A stretch of DNA of 64,000 bases. Source: Bartonella queenslandensis. GTDB lineage: Bacteria > Pseudomonadota > Alphaproteobacteria > Rhizobiales > Rhizobiaceae. The stretch is from positions 271,126 through 335,125 of the forward strand of contig NZ_NAAI01000002.1 in NCBI RefSeq assembly GCF_018155095.1. Reading direction: 5' to 3'. This document shows positions 19,837 through 29,777 of the stretch, piece by piece (the first letter of the stretch is position 1; each line of letters begins with the position of its first letter). The notes under the pieces were generated by a model that was not told the origin of the DNA, ran no database searches, and saw only the letters and a list, made by a program, of their open reading frames with translations. Both the position numbers and the translations under genes were made by a program.

Positions 19837-21399
19837 ATGATACGTGTTTTTATTTATACTTTTATTGTTTGTATCATCGGCTTAGCTTTTGGGTGGGTTG
19901 CTAATCACAATGGTGTTTTTGTCCTCACATTTTTGCACTTCAGATTTTCTGCTTCATTCCTTACAATGTTAAGTGTGCTGATTTTGCTTTTTGCAACGCT
20001 AGTGCTTTTATGGTGGTTATTGTCTTTCTTTTTTTCCATACCGAGTGCTTTTTCCAATTATTTTTATAAACGCCATCGAAAGCGCGGTTATGAAGCTCTC
20101 TCAAAGGGGATTCTTGCAACTTTTGCTGGTGATGGTGTGGTTGCACAAAAAATGGAGGAACGGGTTGCTAAATATCTTGCAGGAAAACAAGAACCGTTGG
20201 TAAAACTCTTAAAAGCACAAACCTTGTCTTTACAAAATAACTCTGTTCGTGCCATCAGTCTTTTTGAGGAGATGAGAAAGGAAGATCCAACAAAACTGGT
20301 TGGACTTTACGGTTTGTTTCGTGAAGCGATGAAGAGTAAGGCTTATGAGGCAGCCCAACAATATGCAGAAGAGGCGCTAACTTTATCGCCAGCACTTGTA
20401 TGGGCACATCAGGTGGTGCTGGATCGGTTGGGTGCTGAGGGTAAATGGGATAAGGCACTTACTGTTTTTGAAAAAGCGCAAAAAGCTCTCCCGCGTTCTG
20501 TTCGTTCGACTCAAGAGCGGCAGCATATACAGGTTTTACTGTTAAGTGGGAAAGCACTTCATTTGTTTGATACATATCCTGTAAAAGCCCGTGAAGCCAT
20601 TTTGAAAGCCCATAAATTAGCGCCTGATTTTGTTCCAATAACAATTATAGCTGCTGATATTCTTTATAAATTAAATGAAATACGTAAAGCGGATAAAATG
20701 ATTATAGCGGCTTGGAAGAAGAATCCTCATCCTGATTTGGGGAGGATTTATCTTGAAAGAGAAGAAGGAGCTGTTGGACGATTGAGAAGGGCTAAGACAC
20801 TTGCTTCTTATAATAAAGATGCATTTGAGTCGGCTTTCCTTATTGCCAAAGCTGCTTTGGATGCTGGTGAAACAGCATTAGCAAGAGAGCAGGCACAAAA
20901 AGCATTGCAGTATCATCCACGGGAAAGTGTTTATTTATTATTGGCAGATATTGAAGAGGCACAGGGAAACAATCAAGGCGCTGTGCGTCAATGGCTTTCT
21001 TTAGCACTTCGTGCTGAACGTGATCCAGTATGGATGTGTGATGGAGCTATTTTTTCTTCTTGGTCAGCTGTTTCTCCAATCAGTGGACGTTTGGGCTGTT
21101 TTGAATGGAAAGCTCCTCCCCGTGTACCTTCTATCACATTAGAGACGGACAATATTATGCCAAAAAATCACGATAAAGAGGATGCTGTGGAAAAAAGTGA
21201 TGGTGTTGTAGATAAGAGCTTTGAAAAATTAACGCCTATAGATGATTCTTTTTTGTATAATATGCAGGTGGAAAAACAAGATATAAAAGAAAAAGATAAG
21301 AAAACATTCAGCCAAATTCATTTAAACGTTGATGACCCAGGGGTTAAAACAGAAGAAGAAGGGACGTTTTTATCGAGAAAAAAATTTCGTTTATTTTAA
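19837..21399 (+). CDS. hemY: HemY N-domain, TPR-containing inner-membrane protein
   Basis: A 520-aa protein with two N-terminal membrane segments (VFIYTFIVCIIGLAFGWVA and FLTMLSVLILLFATLVLLWW) and then TPR-like helical repeats (AAQQYAEEALTLSPALVWAH and AREQAQKALQYHPRESVYLL). The conserved carboxy-terminal segment DPVWMCDGAIFSSWSAVSP precedes a variable acidic tail. This is the HemY protein of the hemCDXY group, not protoporphyrinogen oxidase. AATAGGA lies just before the ATG. It is named for its neighbours in haem-synthesising relatives, but the direct function is unproven. It is retained here although the adjacent haem genes are absent. Confidence 0.88.
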   Translation: MIRVFIYTFIVCIIGLAFGWVANHNGVFVLTFLHFRFSASFLTMLSVLILLFATLVLLWWLLSFFFSIPSAFSNYFYKRHRKRGYEALSKGILATFAGDGVVAQKMEERVAKYLAGKQEPLVKLLKAQTLSLQNNSVRAISLFEEMRKEDPTKLVGLYGLFREAMKSKAYEAAQQYAEEALTLSPALVWAHQVVLDRLGAEGKWDKALTVFEKAQKALPRSVRSTQERQHIQVLLLSGKALHLFDTYPVKAREAILKAHKLAPDFVPITIIAADILYKLNEIRKADKMIIAAWKKNPHPDLGRIYLEREEGAVGRLRRAKTLASYNKDAFESAFLIAKAALDAGETALAREQAQKALQYHPRESVYLLLADIEEAQGNNQGAVRQWLSLALRAERDPVWMCDGAIFSSWSAVSPISGRLGCFEWKAPPRVPSITLETDNIMPKNHDKEDAVEKSDGVVDKSFEKLTPIDDSFLYNMQVEKQDIKEKDKKTFSQIHLNVDDPGVKTEEEGTFLSRKKFRLF

Positions 21400-21550
21400 A
21401 TTGCATCAATAGGATAATTTGAGTGTTTTTTCAGAAGAAACAATGAATGTAGAAGAAAAAAATTTATTGTTAATCTTGTCCAATAAAAGTATTCTCTTGC
21501 GCTTTAAAAAAATGGAGTTTTACTTCGTTACAGAGGTGATTGGTTAGAAA

Positions 21551-22297
21551 ATGTTTTTACATCAAAGATGTCTTGGTAAAAAGCAAAAAGATAGCAAGCC
21601 AAGAATTGCTGTCGTTATTCATCGGCGATCTACCTATACTGGTCGTTTGGGAAAATTTTTACAACAAAATGGTTTTGTCCTTGATGTTTATCATCCTATT
21701 TTTGGACAAAAACTTCCTGACACATTAAAACATTACGCTGGTGTTGTTATTTTAGGGGGACCGATGAGTGTGAATGACAACGAAGCTTATATTGGTGAGG
21801 AAATTGATTGGATTTCGTTATCGCTAAAGGACAACAAGCCTTTTTTAGGTATTTGTCTGGGAGCACAAATGTTAGCGCGAAATTTAGGTGCGCGCGTTGG
21901 TACAAGAAGTGATGGGACTGTTGAAGTGGGCTGGTATCCAATAGAAGTAACCCCACAAGGAAAGGAATTGATGAAGTGGCCAGAAATGGTCTACCATTTT
22001 CATGATGAAGGTATTTATGATTTACCAAAAGAGGCAATGCTTTTGGCAACAGGGAGTACATATCCTACGCAAGCTTTCCGTTATGGAAACAATGCATGGG
22101 GTTTACAGTTTCATGCTGAATTTACACGCGCTATGATGCGGCGTTTATTGGCGCGTTCAGCACATAAATTGACCGAAAAAGGTGCTCAACCTGCTTGTGC
22201 ACATTTAGAAGGGCGTTTAATCTATGATCGAGCTTTAAGCCAATGGTTTGAAGGGGCATTACGACAGATCTTTTGTACACCGACCGCACTTGTGTGA
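21551..22297 (+). CDS. Class I glutamine amidotransferase (GMP synthase-like)
   Basis: A 248-aa stand-alone GATase1 domain. The nucleophile Cys is in FLGICLGAQMLARNLGA, the catalytic His in WGLQFHAEFTRAMM, and the oxyanion segment is GVVILGGPMSVND. Such proteins hydrolyse glutamine, or a gamma-glutamyl compound, to release ammonia or cleave the gamma-glutamyl bond; the acceptor is unknown. It is 150 bases downstream of hemY and followed by the DUF2125 gene. It is not GuaA, because the ATP-pyrophosphatase and dimerisation domains are missing and the length matches the short family. Confidence 0.88.
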   Translation: MFLHQRCLGKKQKDSKPRIAVVIHRRSTYTGRLGKFLQQNGFVLDVYHPIFGQKLPDTLKHYAGVVILGGPMSVNDNEAYIGEEIDWISLSLKDNKPFLGICLGAQMLARNLGARVGTRSDGTVEVGWYPIEVTPQGKELMKWPEMVYHFHDEGIYDLPKEAMLLATGSTYPTQAFRYGNNAWGLQFHAEFTRAMMRRLLARSAHKLTEKGAQPACAHLEGRLIYDRALSQWFEGALRQIFCTPTALV

Positions 22298-22602
22298 GTA
22301 TGCGCTGTTTATTATCATTTTTATGCTGCTGTAAAATAGTGTTTTTTTTAGGTTAAAGATAGAAAAATCATGTAAGCCTTTACATGTAAGGTGTTTTTTG
22401 TTAAAGATTTTTTTAAGAGAATCTTGCTTTTTGAGTTTATGAGATTTTGTATTTTGGGGCGGTAGACGATGAATTCCATGAAGTGGTCAGCGGATAAAAC
22501 CCGATAGATTAAAAAGCGGATTGTTTATAGATTGTTGAATGTTAAGAATCTTTATCCTTTTTAGGGTGGGGTGAAAATCAAAAGATAAAGAAAGTTTTAA
22601 AG
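22298..22602. other. Spacer (amidotransferase-DUF2125 gene)
   Basis: About 305 bases without a recognisable gene or repeat. It is T-rich and contains no clear terminator hairpin. Confidence 0.4.
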
Positions 22603-23762
22603 TTGTCTACATCTTCTCAAATACCATCATCACAAAAAAGATTTTCTTTGCGCTATTTATTTTGTGGGCTGTTTTGCCTTGCTCTGATCCTTATTTATAG
22701 TGCTTTCTGGTTTTTTTTTCACGTAAAATAGAAAACTATGTTTCTGATATATCCACAAAAGCATCTTCCGGTAATATGACGGCGGTGTGTGAGGATGTGC
22801 GCAAGAGTGGTTATCCTTTACGGATCGGTATTTTTTGTGACAAGTTTCAATTTTCTTGGCCTTTATATGGGATTTCTTTATCGACGGGGCATTTAACGGC
22901 TGGTGCACCAATTTATGCGCCTCATGTGGTCGAATTTAATGTTAATTCTCCTGCATCAATTGTTTTTTCTGGAAAAACTTCCATAGTATCTCGTTGGCGC
23001 AATTTGGTGATTGAAACAGAACCTTATTGGAAAACAGGTCAGACATTCAAGCTTATAGCTGAAGGGCTTGAATTTTCTCCTCTTTCTTCTTCTCTTGAGG
23101 ATCAAAAGCTTCAAGAAGTTGTGGGATCAAAAACGGCAGATAAAAAGATAACACAACAAAACGTTGAAGATCAGACATCTTTGAAAGATCTTCCTGATGT
23201 TGCTGTCCAGAAGTTAGAGCCAAAAGATATCTCTCAAAAAATAACGACAGAATTTTTGCGTCTTGATCTTAAACGTGAAAAGAATCATTTTTCAGGGAAT
23301 ATGACTTTTGATGGCTTTGATGTTTCTCCAATTTTTATATCTTCTTTTGTTGAAGTTCCAAAAATTGATGGCAATTTGAAATGGATTTTAAATGATGTTT
23401 CTCTTCTATCTGAAAAAGGAGGAGAAAATTGGAGACAGCATCTCTATGGAAAAAGTGGCATCTTAAAGCATGGTGAATTGGCTTTTCATACAGGTGGTGG
23501 GGTGCATATCAGTGGGCCTTTTTCTTTTGATGATGAAGGATATTTGACAGCAACATTTGAACTTGTCTGTATACAGCACAAGAAGTTTCTTGAGACTTTG
23601 CAACATTTGTTTTCTGAAGAAGCGGATAATTTTCAAGCATTATTTTTTATTTTGAATACACTTCCTAAAAACGCAGATGGCGCCCCCGTTCTTCCTTTGA
23701 CTATTCGCCATGGATGGGTAAAACTGGGGTTTTTAGAGCTTGGTCGTCTTGCTCCACTTTAA
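22603..23762 (+). pseudogene. DUF2125 family protein, frameshifted at a T9 tract
   Basis: The main open frame starts at ATG 22776 and encodes 328 residues with the family's opening (YPLRIGIFCDKFQFSWPLYG). DUF2125 proteins normally begin with a membrane anchor. That anchor is present upstream in another frame: from a TTG near 22603, SLRYLFCGLFCLALILIY and SAFWFFF are encoded, followed by nine Ts at 22711-22719. After the tract this frame hits TAG, while the correct continuation (SRKIENYVSDIST) is in the frame of the downstream part. One extra T, or two fewer, would restore a single 38-kDa anchored protein. So this is a pseudogene, a slippage-switchable gene or a base-call error. Function of the family is unknown; the body is expected in the periplasm. 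Confidence 0.75.
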
Positions 23763-23797
23763 GTTTGAGAATAAATTGTCAAGAGCGTGTCTGTATG

Positions 23798-24345
23798 GCA
23801 AGATATTGATTTATAGAAAGTGTTCACTGTTTTATATTTTAATGAGAGTTTTGAATATCGTAAGATTCTCTCATTTTAATTCTATCTATATTGAATCAAA
23901 CAAAAATATTCCTTTGCATGTTATAAGTGGGATTAGCGTGTGGGTAAAATTTGTATAGACAAGGACTAAAATAGCTCTCATAAATCGTTTCGAGTGCCAA
24001 GGTCTGTCGAATACCCACGGGCTGGCAAAGTGTATGACGGTGCCGTCTTGCTTCTTCACAAGCGTAAAGATAGGGAGGCACAATGGATTTACCATTATAC
24101 TATTCATGGGTGCTGTCGTGAAATGAGCTTGGAGGCCTTAAGAGATGTTTCTTTAAAACAAGCCGCTGAATTTGCAAACCAATAGCGCTCTGTTTTACGT
24201 GAAGGACATGACCTTATTAAAGAATGCAACACGCAAGGGTGGAGAATTTTAATTGATTCAATATAAACAAGATCGAAATGAGAGAATCTTAGGATATTAT
24301 GCTCTCCTTATAATATGCAAAATGATAAAGTTATGATTGTCAATT
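23798..24345 (+). mobile_element. Integrase-fragment element with long inverted arms (copy between DUF2125 gene and its displaced tail)
   Basis: The left arm (about 23798-23905) carries GGCAAGATATTGATTTATAG, GAATATCGTAAGATTCTCTC and TATATTGAATCAAACAAAAA. The right arm (about 24245-24345) is its inverted, diverged counterpart (TTGATTCAATATAAACAAGA, then AATGAGAGAATCTTAGGATA). Between them lies an integrase N-terminal remnant. About 170 bases of left arm plus leader match the copy at 50508-50680. The whole unit separates the DUF2125 gene from a degenerate copy of its 3' end. The copy boundaries are approximate. Confidence 0.75.
23970..24244 (+). pseudogene. Tyrosine integrase N-terminal (Arm DNA-binding) remnant
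   Basis: The frame reads GAVLLLHKRKDREAQWIYHY and then EALRDVSLKQAAEFANQ, where an in-frame TAG at 24183-24185 interrupts RSVLREGHDLIKEC. This is the DUF4102/Arm-binding domain of phage-type tyrosine integrases; the catalytic domain is absent. It aligns over its whole length with the fragment at 50678-50947. Confidence 0.75.
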
Positions 24346-24349
24346 AATG

Positions 24350-24556
24350 AGGGATATTTGACAGCAAAATTTGAATGTGTTTTTTGTTTCATCCGCAGAG
24401 ATTCTTGACACTTTGCAGCGCTTATTTGCTGACAAGCTTATAGTTTTCAAATGTTATTTTTTATTTTTGATGCTCTGTTTAAAAATACGGGATAGTGCTC
24501 CCATTCTTTCCTTGTTGATTGTCGCTTGCCAGCAGATTTTATCTATTTTTACTTAA
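24350..24556 (+). pseudogene. Displaced degenerate copy of the DUF2125 gene 3' end
   Basis: GGATATTTGACAGCAAAATT at 24352 matches GGATATTTGACAGCAACATT at 23539 in the intact gene. The similarity continues to the end: the copy reads EILDTLQRLFADK against FLETLQHLFSEEAD, and its later frame ends at TAA 24554-24556. It contains frameshifts and a stop, so it is not expressed as a protein. It lies directly after the right arm of the integrase element. Confidence 0.82.
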
Positions 24557-24867
24557 GGTTTGTACCAATTCATTTTATTTTTAAATGATTTTTAAGGAGC
24601 TCTCAAAGGTCTTTAAAGAGCTTTCAAAGCTCGTTATCCTTTTTGTTACAAAATTTCGATTTTTACCATTTTTTCGATATTCAGATGTCAAAATCCATTT
24701 TTATAAAACGCGTATTGAATGGTAAAAAATAGCTATAAAAACAAGGAGTTATTACATATTCTTTCCTAATTCCACTCGGTATAAAATCTATTGTCAGATT
24801 ACATTGAGATCGGTTATGGATGGATAGAACAGGGATAAAAGCTTAGCTGTTTTGTTCTGCTTTTAAA

Positions 24868-24955
24868 TCTGAAAGTTGATGTTTTTACGTTGATAAATCA
24901 ATCTTGTTGACGTTTTGGAATTGTTTACAAGAAATTCTATCGTGATAAGGAGCAG
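24868..24955 (-). pseudogene. Displaced degenerate copy of the NAD-glutamate dehydrogenase gene 3' end
   Basis: On the minus strand the copy reads RLIYQRKNINFQI then stop, against GLISQLQNTGFQT then stop at the end of the intact gene (25068). Over the first 49 aligned bases I count 37 identities, including the stop codon. It lies about 110-200 bases downstream of the real gene end and beyond the terminator hairpin. Confidence 0.7.
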
Positions 24956-24987
24956 GATTTTTATTTTGGGTGCTTTATCTCAAAATG

Positions 24988-25045
24988 AAAACTCCCACTC
25001 TGTACCTTGCTAGTTTGCTGTTGTAGGATAGAATGGGAGTTTTTA
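24988..25045. terminator. Terminator hairpin, usable in both directions
   Basis: AAAACTCCCACTCTG pairs with CAGAGTGGGAGTTTT-like sequence on the other arm (AGAATGGGAGTTTTT at 25029-25044). The stem is GC-rich, with T-rich sequence following on either strand. It lies just past the 3' end of the minus-strand glutamate dehydrogenase gene. Confidence 0.8.
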
Positions 25046-25067
25046 ACTGAGTTATTCTATACTCATT

Positions 25068-28000
25068 TTAAGTTTGAAAGCCAGTATTTTGAAGTTGAGA
25101 AATCAATCCTGCTGCAAAAGTAAAACGAGAAATATTGAGATCATTTTCAATAAGAGCGCTAATGCGGTTTGTGATATTATGAATATCGTCTTCTTTTGTT
25201 TTTTTCCAAGTGGCAAAAGGATCCTCTTTTTTTCCATAATTTTTGAGAATTTTCATAACGATTTTCCGTAAGCTTTTGGAAACATTTTCTTTGGCTTGGT
25301 TTAAAGCCATACTATCATAGTAATCGAGGATAGGAATTGTTCTTCTCGCTTCGTTAATTCGGTTTATACGAATGATTTGCGCAAATGAGAAATAGATTCC
25401 TGCGGTTTTAATAAGATCGCTGTTGCTTTGTTTTGCAATTAAAGAAATATCACAGATGGTTGGAGCAGCTTCCAAGAGAGCTAATTGTTTTGCTAATGCT
25501 TTTGGTGCTCCTTCTTCACTGTAGTGTTGTGCTTTTTCTTCAATCTTTTGCTTAATATCGTTATCATGAGAATGCATAAGCTCTTTTTCAATAACACTAC
25601 GGGCTTGTTTTAGTGTTTTTACAATTTCTTCTAATGGGTTTGAGAGATCCATGTTGTGCAAACCCCAATTGGTTGTTTCAAAGAGCATTGAGGTTATTGC
25701 TGCGTAGAATTTGTTTTGGACAAGACCGGGTATTTTGTTATCAAGTTTATCAATTTGATCGGACAATTGAGGAATTTCAAATCCATCACGGATGGCAATG
25801 AAAACGCGAATAATATTTTCAGCCTTTTGTTCTGTTGCATCGCGTAGTTGATTAACAAAAGTGGGGCCACCACGATTGACAATATCGTTAGCAATCAGCG
25901 TTGCAATAATATTACGACGTAATTGATGGTTAATGACTTCCTTCTCAAAATTTTCTTGAATTTGGGTTGGAAAATAATTCAGCAAAGCTGCGTTGAAATA
26001 GTGATCATCAACAACGGGGCTCTTGGCAATTTCTTCTTTGAGCGTTAATTTAGCATAGGCAAAAATAACGGCAAGCTCTGGACGGATAAGACCTTTGCCT
26101 TGAGTTGTTCTTTGCCGTAAAATTTGCTCATCAGGGAGTACTTCAACTCTGCGATCTAGAAGCTTTCTTTGTTCCAAATCATGCATGAAGCGTATTTGAT
26201 AGGGTAAATCAGCCGTGCTTTGGCTTTCTGCTAAGGAAAGGGCAAGGGGTTGTAGATAATTATTGCGCAGGACGAGTTGTTCGACTTGGGGAGTCATTTC
26301 TTTTAAGAGTTTATTGCGTTCTTCGCGGGTGAGTGTTTTAGCACGAAGTGCTGATGCAAGAACAATTTTGAGATTGACCTCAATATCAGAACAATTCACA
26401 CCGGCAGAATTGTCAATGGCATCCGTATTGCAGCGTCCACCATTTGAAACATATTCAATCCGTCCACGTTGTGTGACACCAAGATTAGCGCCTTCGCCAA
26501 TAATTTTTGCACGTACCTGTTCTCCGGTAATGCGTATTGCATCATTTGCACGATCACCTACTTGGGCATCATTTTCTGTTGTAGCACGGATATAAGTACC
26601 AATGCCACCAAACCATAAAAGATCAACAGGGGCTTTGAGAAGAGCAGAGATAATTTCAAAGGGGGTTCCTGTTTGTTTGTCGAAACCAATGGCCCTTGCT
26701 GCTTCAGGTGAGAGTGTAATGGTTTTCTCTTTTCGTGAGAAGACACCACCCCCCTTTGATAATTTGTTTTGGTCGTAATCCTGCCAGCTTGAGCGAGGAA
26801 GTTTGAAGAGACGCCTGCGCTCTGCATAGCTTTCCTCTGTATTTGGATTTGGATCAATAAAGATATCGCGGTGATCAAAAGCAGCAATTAATTTTGTTTG
26901 TTTGGAAAGGAGCATTCCATTGCCAAAGACATCACCAGACATATCACCAACACCAATACAGGTGAAAGGTACTGTTTGAATATCGTGATTAAATGATTCT
27001 CGAAAATGTCTTTTGACGGCTTCCCATGCGCCTTTGGCTGTAATACCAATTTCTTTGTGGTCGTAGCCTGCTGAGCCACCAGAGGCAAAAGCATCATCGA
27101 GCCAAAAATGGTTTTCTTGACTGATAGCATTGGCTGTATCAGAAAAGGTTGCTGTCCCTTTGTCTGCTGCGACAACAAAATAGGGGTCAGGATCATCATG
27201 ACAAATGATATTGTGGGGCGCACTTATCTTGCCGTTAACCAGATTGTCTGTGATAGAGAGCAAAGCCGTGATAAAGTCTGTATAAGCTTGTCGTGCTGCT
27301 TCTATGATGAGAGCACGGTCATTTGTTTGAGGAAGGCGATGGGGATAAAATCCACCTTTTGCACCGGCAGGAACGATAACTGCATTTTTAACTTGTTGAG
27401 CTTTGACTAAGCTAAGCACTTCGGTGCGATAATCTAATGCGCGGTCAGACCAACGAATTCCACCACGAGCGATAGGGCCAAAACGCAAATGGACCCCTTC
27501 AACTTCTGGTCCATAAACAAAAATTTCTCGATAAGGTCGTGGTTCAGGCAAACCTTCAATTTGGCGCGGATTTAATTTGGTGGCTAAAATACGCCGAGGA
27601 CTACCATCGCTAAGAAGGGTAAAGGCATTTGTTCGTAAACTCGAATCGATAAGGTTGCAATAACGACGTAAGATAAGATCATCATCTAAACCAGATACTT
27701 TCTGTAGTTTTTCTTCAATGCGCTTTTGAATAATCTGTTGGTTTTTTTCTCGTTCTTTTGCTGGATGACTTTGATGAAATTTTAAATGAAATAAAGCATA
27801 AAGCTCTTTGGTAATATCAGGATAAGTATTTAAAGTTTGGGCGACGCGGTCTTGCGAATAAGGAATTCCAGCTTGTTGGAGATAACGCCCGTAATGGCGC
27901 AAAATAACAATTTCATGCCAATCAAGCTTAGCTGTTTGAGTGAGGGCGTTAAAGGCGTCATTATCAGCATTTTGTGCCCAAATGGCTTCAAAGGTTTCGG

Positions 28001-29777
28001 CAAGCTTTTGCCCCTCTTTTTCAAAATCGATACAGAGTTGGAAAGTACTTTCTAGTTGCATATCATGAAGATATACGGATTGTCCGTTGCCATCTGGTAA
28101 CTCAAGGGTCTGTTCCGCAATAACGCGAAACCCCATATTTTCAAGCAGTGGTACACGTTTGGAAAGAGCAAGGGCCTCATGGCGGTGAAAAAGCCGAAGA
28201 GAAATGTTCTGTTTTTCTTTGTTTTGTGCGTGATAAAAGGTCACAAAAAGGGGTTTTTTATCATGAAGATTGAGAATGTGTCCGGAATCTTTAATGGCAT
28301 CTTCTGCTGAGAATAAATCACGATAGCTATTGGGAAATTCACTGGCTAGACGGGTTTGTGGCTCTGTTGTTTTGTGGGCAAGAGCGATGGATTGAACACT
28401 ATCTTCCCAACTTCGTGCGATTGAACGGACATGTTGTTCAAGTGTGGCGCGCTCGTGAAGTGGAACCGTTTCGCTTACTTTGCGATGGATAATATAATAA
28501 ACACGGATAAGAGGGCTTTCTAAAAATAGCGGATAGGATTCAAAAAAGTCGCCTTTATAAAGCCCAACAAAATGTTCGCCAACTTTTTCACGGAGGCTGC
28601 TGCTGTATTGGTCACGTGGCACATAGACAAGGATAGAAACAAAGCGCCCAAAAGAATCAGTGTGAACAAGAACCCGCAAACGCGGACGTTCGTCTAGTTG
28701 CAGGATAAGTTTGGCATTTTCTGTTAATGTATCAATATCAGTGCGAAATATTTCATCTCTTGGATAGGTCTCTAAAACACTGATGAGTGCTTTTCCTGAA
28801 TAATCAGAACGATTGTATCCAAGGCGTTGAATGATGGTTTGGGCTTTTTCTTTTAAGAAAGGAATTTGCAAAATAGAGCGTGTATACGCTGAAGAGGTAA
28901 AAAGCCCTACAATGCGTAATTCTCCGCAGAGCTGGCCTTCTTTATCAAAGATTTTAAGACCAATATAGTCGAGCCAAACAGAACGGTGAACTTTGGAGCG
29001 GCTGTTCGCTTTTGTCACAATAAATAGGTTATCACTTTCCATAAAGGATAAAACTTCCTGAGGAGGTTCTTTCATACTTTCATCATCAACAATATGAATA
29101 GAAGCATCCCCGAGTATGCCAAGTTCAATGTTACTCGCGGTAAAGGATTTTATAGGTTTCTGATCTTTGATGAAGTTATAAGTGCGCATGCCAAGGAAGA
29201 TAAAATTATCATCTGTAAGCCAGTGAAGAAATTCAATAGCCTTTTCGCCTTTTTGTTTGTAGTATGAGGGAAGGCTTGTTTGATAGGCATGAATATGTTT
29301 TTCAACTTCTTCAAGCATCGGTTTCCAGTCTCGTACAGCAGCATTAACCTGCTCAAGAACTAAGGTGAGTTCATTTTCAAGTTTTTGTATCTGTTGTTTG
29401 TTTAAAGACTCGATGTGAATTTGCATCAGACTGATGCGTTTTCCAGAAGCACAATCAAGAACGGGGTGTGCAATCAAATAAATATGGTTTTTATGTTGAT
29501 TGAAGACATTTAAAATAGAATCGAGAAGGAAGGGTTTGTTATCATTGACAAGCGTGACAACAGTTATAGGTCTGTTATTGCGGGTCAAATCCTGTTCAAA
29601 GCAGATGGTATTTTTTCCTGCCTGATGAAGATTGAAAGTTTTTACTGCGATGGCTGCGGCTTTTTGAAGTTCTGTATTTTCGTAATAAACAATGTCTTCT
29701 TTATCAGTTTGAGCAAAAAGTATTTTTTCTATTTTATCTGGTGTGTTTGTTGTTTCTATTGTTTTTTGTTGCAACAC
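25068..29777 (-). CDS. gdhB: NAD-specific glutamate dehydrogenase, large (180-kDa) type
   Basis: A 1569-aa protein of the large NAD-GDH family that deaminates glutamate to 2-oxoglutarate and ammonia, feeding amino-acid carbon into the TCA cycle. The N-terminal ~700 residues are the ACT-like regulatory region. The catalytic core shows GPIARGGIRWSDRALDYRTE, VKNAVIVPAGAKGGFYP with the active-site Lys, and the NAD-binding GVGDMSGDVFGNGMLLS. The C-terminal helical domain ends at LQNTGFQT. The first codon is GTG (29775-29777), preceded by AGGGAGAG. It is convergent with the DUF2125 gene. Large GDHs suit an organism that lives on host amino acids (inference). Confidence 0.95.
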   Translation of the reverse strand: MLQQKTIETTNTPDKIEKILFAQTDKEDIVYYENTELQKAAAIAVKTFNLHQAGKNTICFEQDLTRNNRPITVVTLVNDNKPFLLDSILNVFNQHKNHIYLIAHPVLDCASGKRISLMQIHIESLNKQQIQKLENELTLVLEQVNAAVRDWKPMLEEVEKHIHAYQTSLPSYYKQKGEKAIEFLHWLTDDNFIFLGMRTYNFIKDQKPIKSFTASNIELGILGDASIHIVDDESMKEPPQEVLSFMESDNLFIVTKANSRSKVHRSVWLDYIGLKIFDKEGQLCGELRIVGLFTSSAYTRSILQIPFLKEKAQTIIQRLGYNRSDYSGKALISVLETYPRDEIFRTDIDTLTENAKLILQLDERPRLRVLVHTDSFGRFVSILVYVPRDQYSSSLREKVGEHFVGLYKGDFFESYPLFLESPLIRVYYIIHRKVSETVPLHERATLEQHVRSIARSWEDSVQSIALAHKTTEPQTRLASEFPNSYRDLFSAEDAIKDSGHILNLHDKKPLFVTFYHAQNKEKQNISLRLFHRHEALALSKRVPLLENMGFRVIAEQTLELPDGNGQSVYLHDMQLESTFQLCIDFEKEGQKLAETFEAIWAQNADNDAFNALTQTAKLDWHEIVILRHYGRYLQQAGIPYSQDRVAQTLNTYPDITKELYALFHLKFHQSHPAKEREKNQQIIQKRIEEKLQKVSGLDDDLILRRYCNLIDSSLRTNAFTLLSDGSPRRILATKLNPRQIEGLPEPRPYREIFVYGPEVEGVHLRFGPIARGGIRWSDRALDYRTEVLSLVKAQQVKNAVIVPAGAKGGFYPHRLPQTNDRALIIEAARQAYTDFITALLSITDNLVNGKISAPHNIICHDDPDPYFVVAADKGTATFSDTANAISQENHFWLDDAFASGGSAGYDHKEIGITAKGAWEAVKRHFRESFNHDIQTVPFTCIGVGDMSGDVFGNGMLLSKQTKLIAAFDHRDIFIDPNPNTEESYAERRRLFKLPRSSWQDYDQNKLSKGGGVFSRKEKTITLSPEAARAIGFDKQTGTPFEIISALLKAPVDLLWFGGIGTYIRATTENDAQVGDRANDAIRITGEQVRAKIIGEGANLGVTQRGRIEYVSNGGRCNTDAIDNSAGVNCSDIEVNLKIVLASALRAKTLTREERNKLLKEMTPQVEQLVLRNNYLQPLALSLAESQSTADLPYQIRFMHDLEQRKLLDRRVEVLPDEQILRQRTTQGKGLIRPELAVIFAYAKLTLKEEIAKSPVVDDHYFNAALLNYFPTQIQENFEKEVINHQLRRNIIATLIANDIVNRGGPTFVNQLRDATEQKAENIIRVFIAIRDGFEIPQLSDQIDKLDNKIPGLVQNKFYAAITSMLFETTNWGLHNMDLSNPLEEIVKTLKQARSVIEKELMHSHDNDIKQKIEEKAQHYSEEGAPKALAKQLALLEAAPTICDISLIAKQSNSDLIKTAGIYFSFAQIIRINRINEARRTIPILDYYDSMALNQAKENVSKSLRKIVMKILKNYGKKEDPFATWKKTKEDDIHNITNRISALIENDLNISRFTFAAGLISQLQNTGFQT

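Noticed and set aside
26263..27410. Plus- and minus-strand reading frames of 100-111 codons within the NAD-GDH gene
   Set aside because: They overlap conserved catalytic-domain sequence of the GDH and are composition artefacts.
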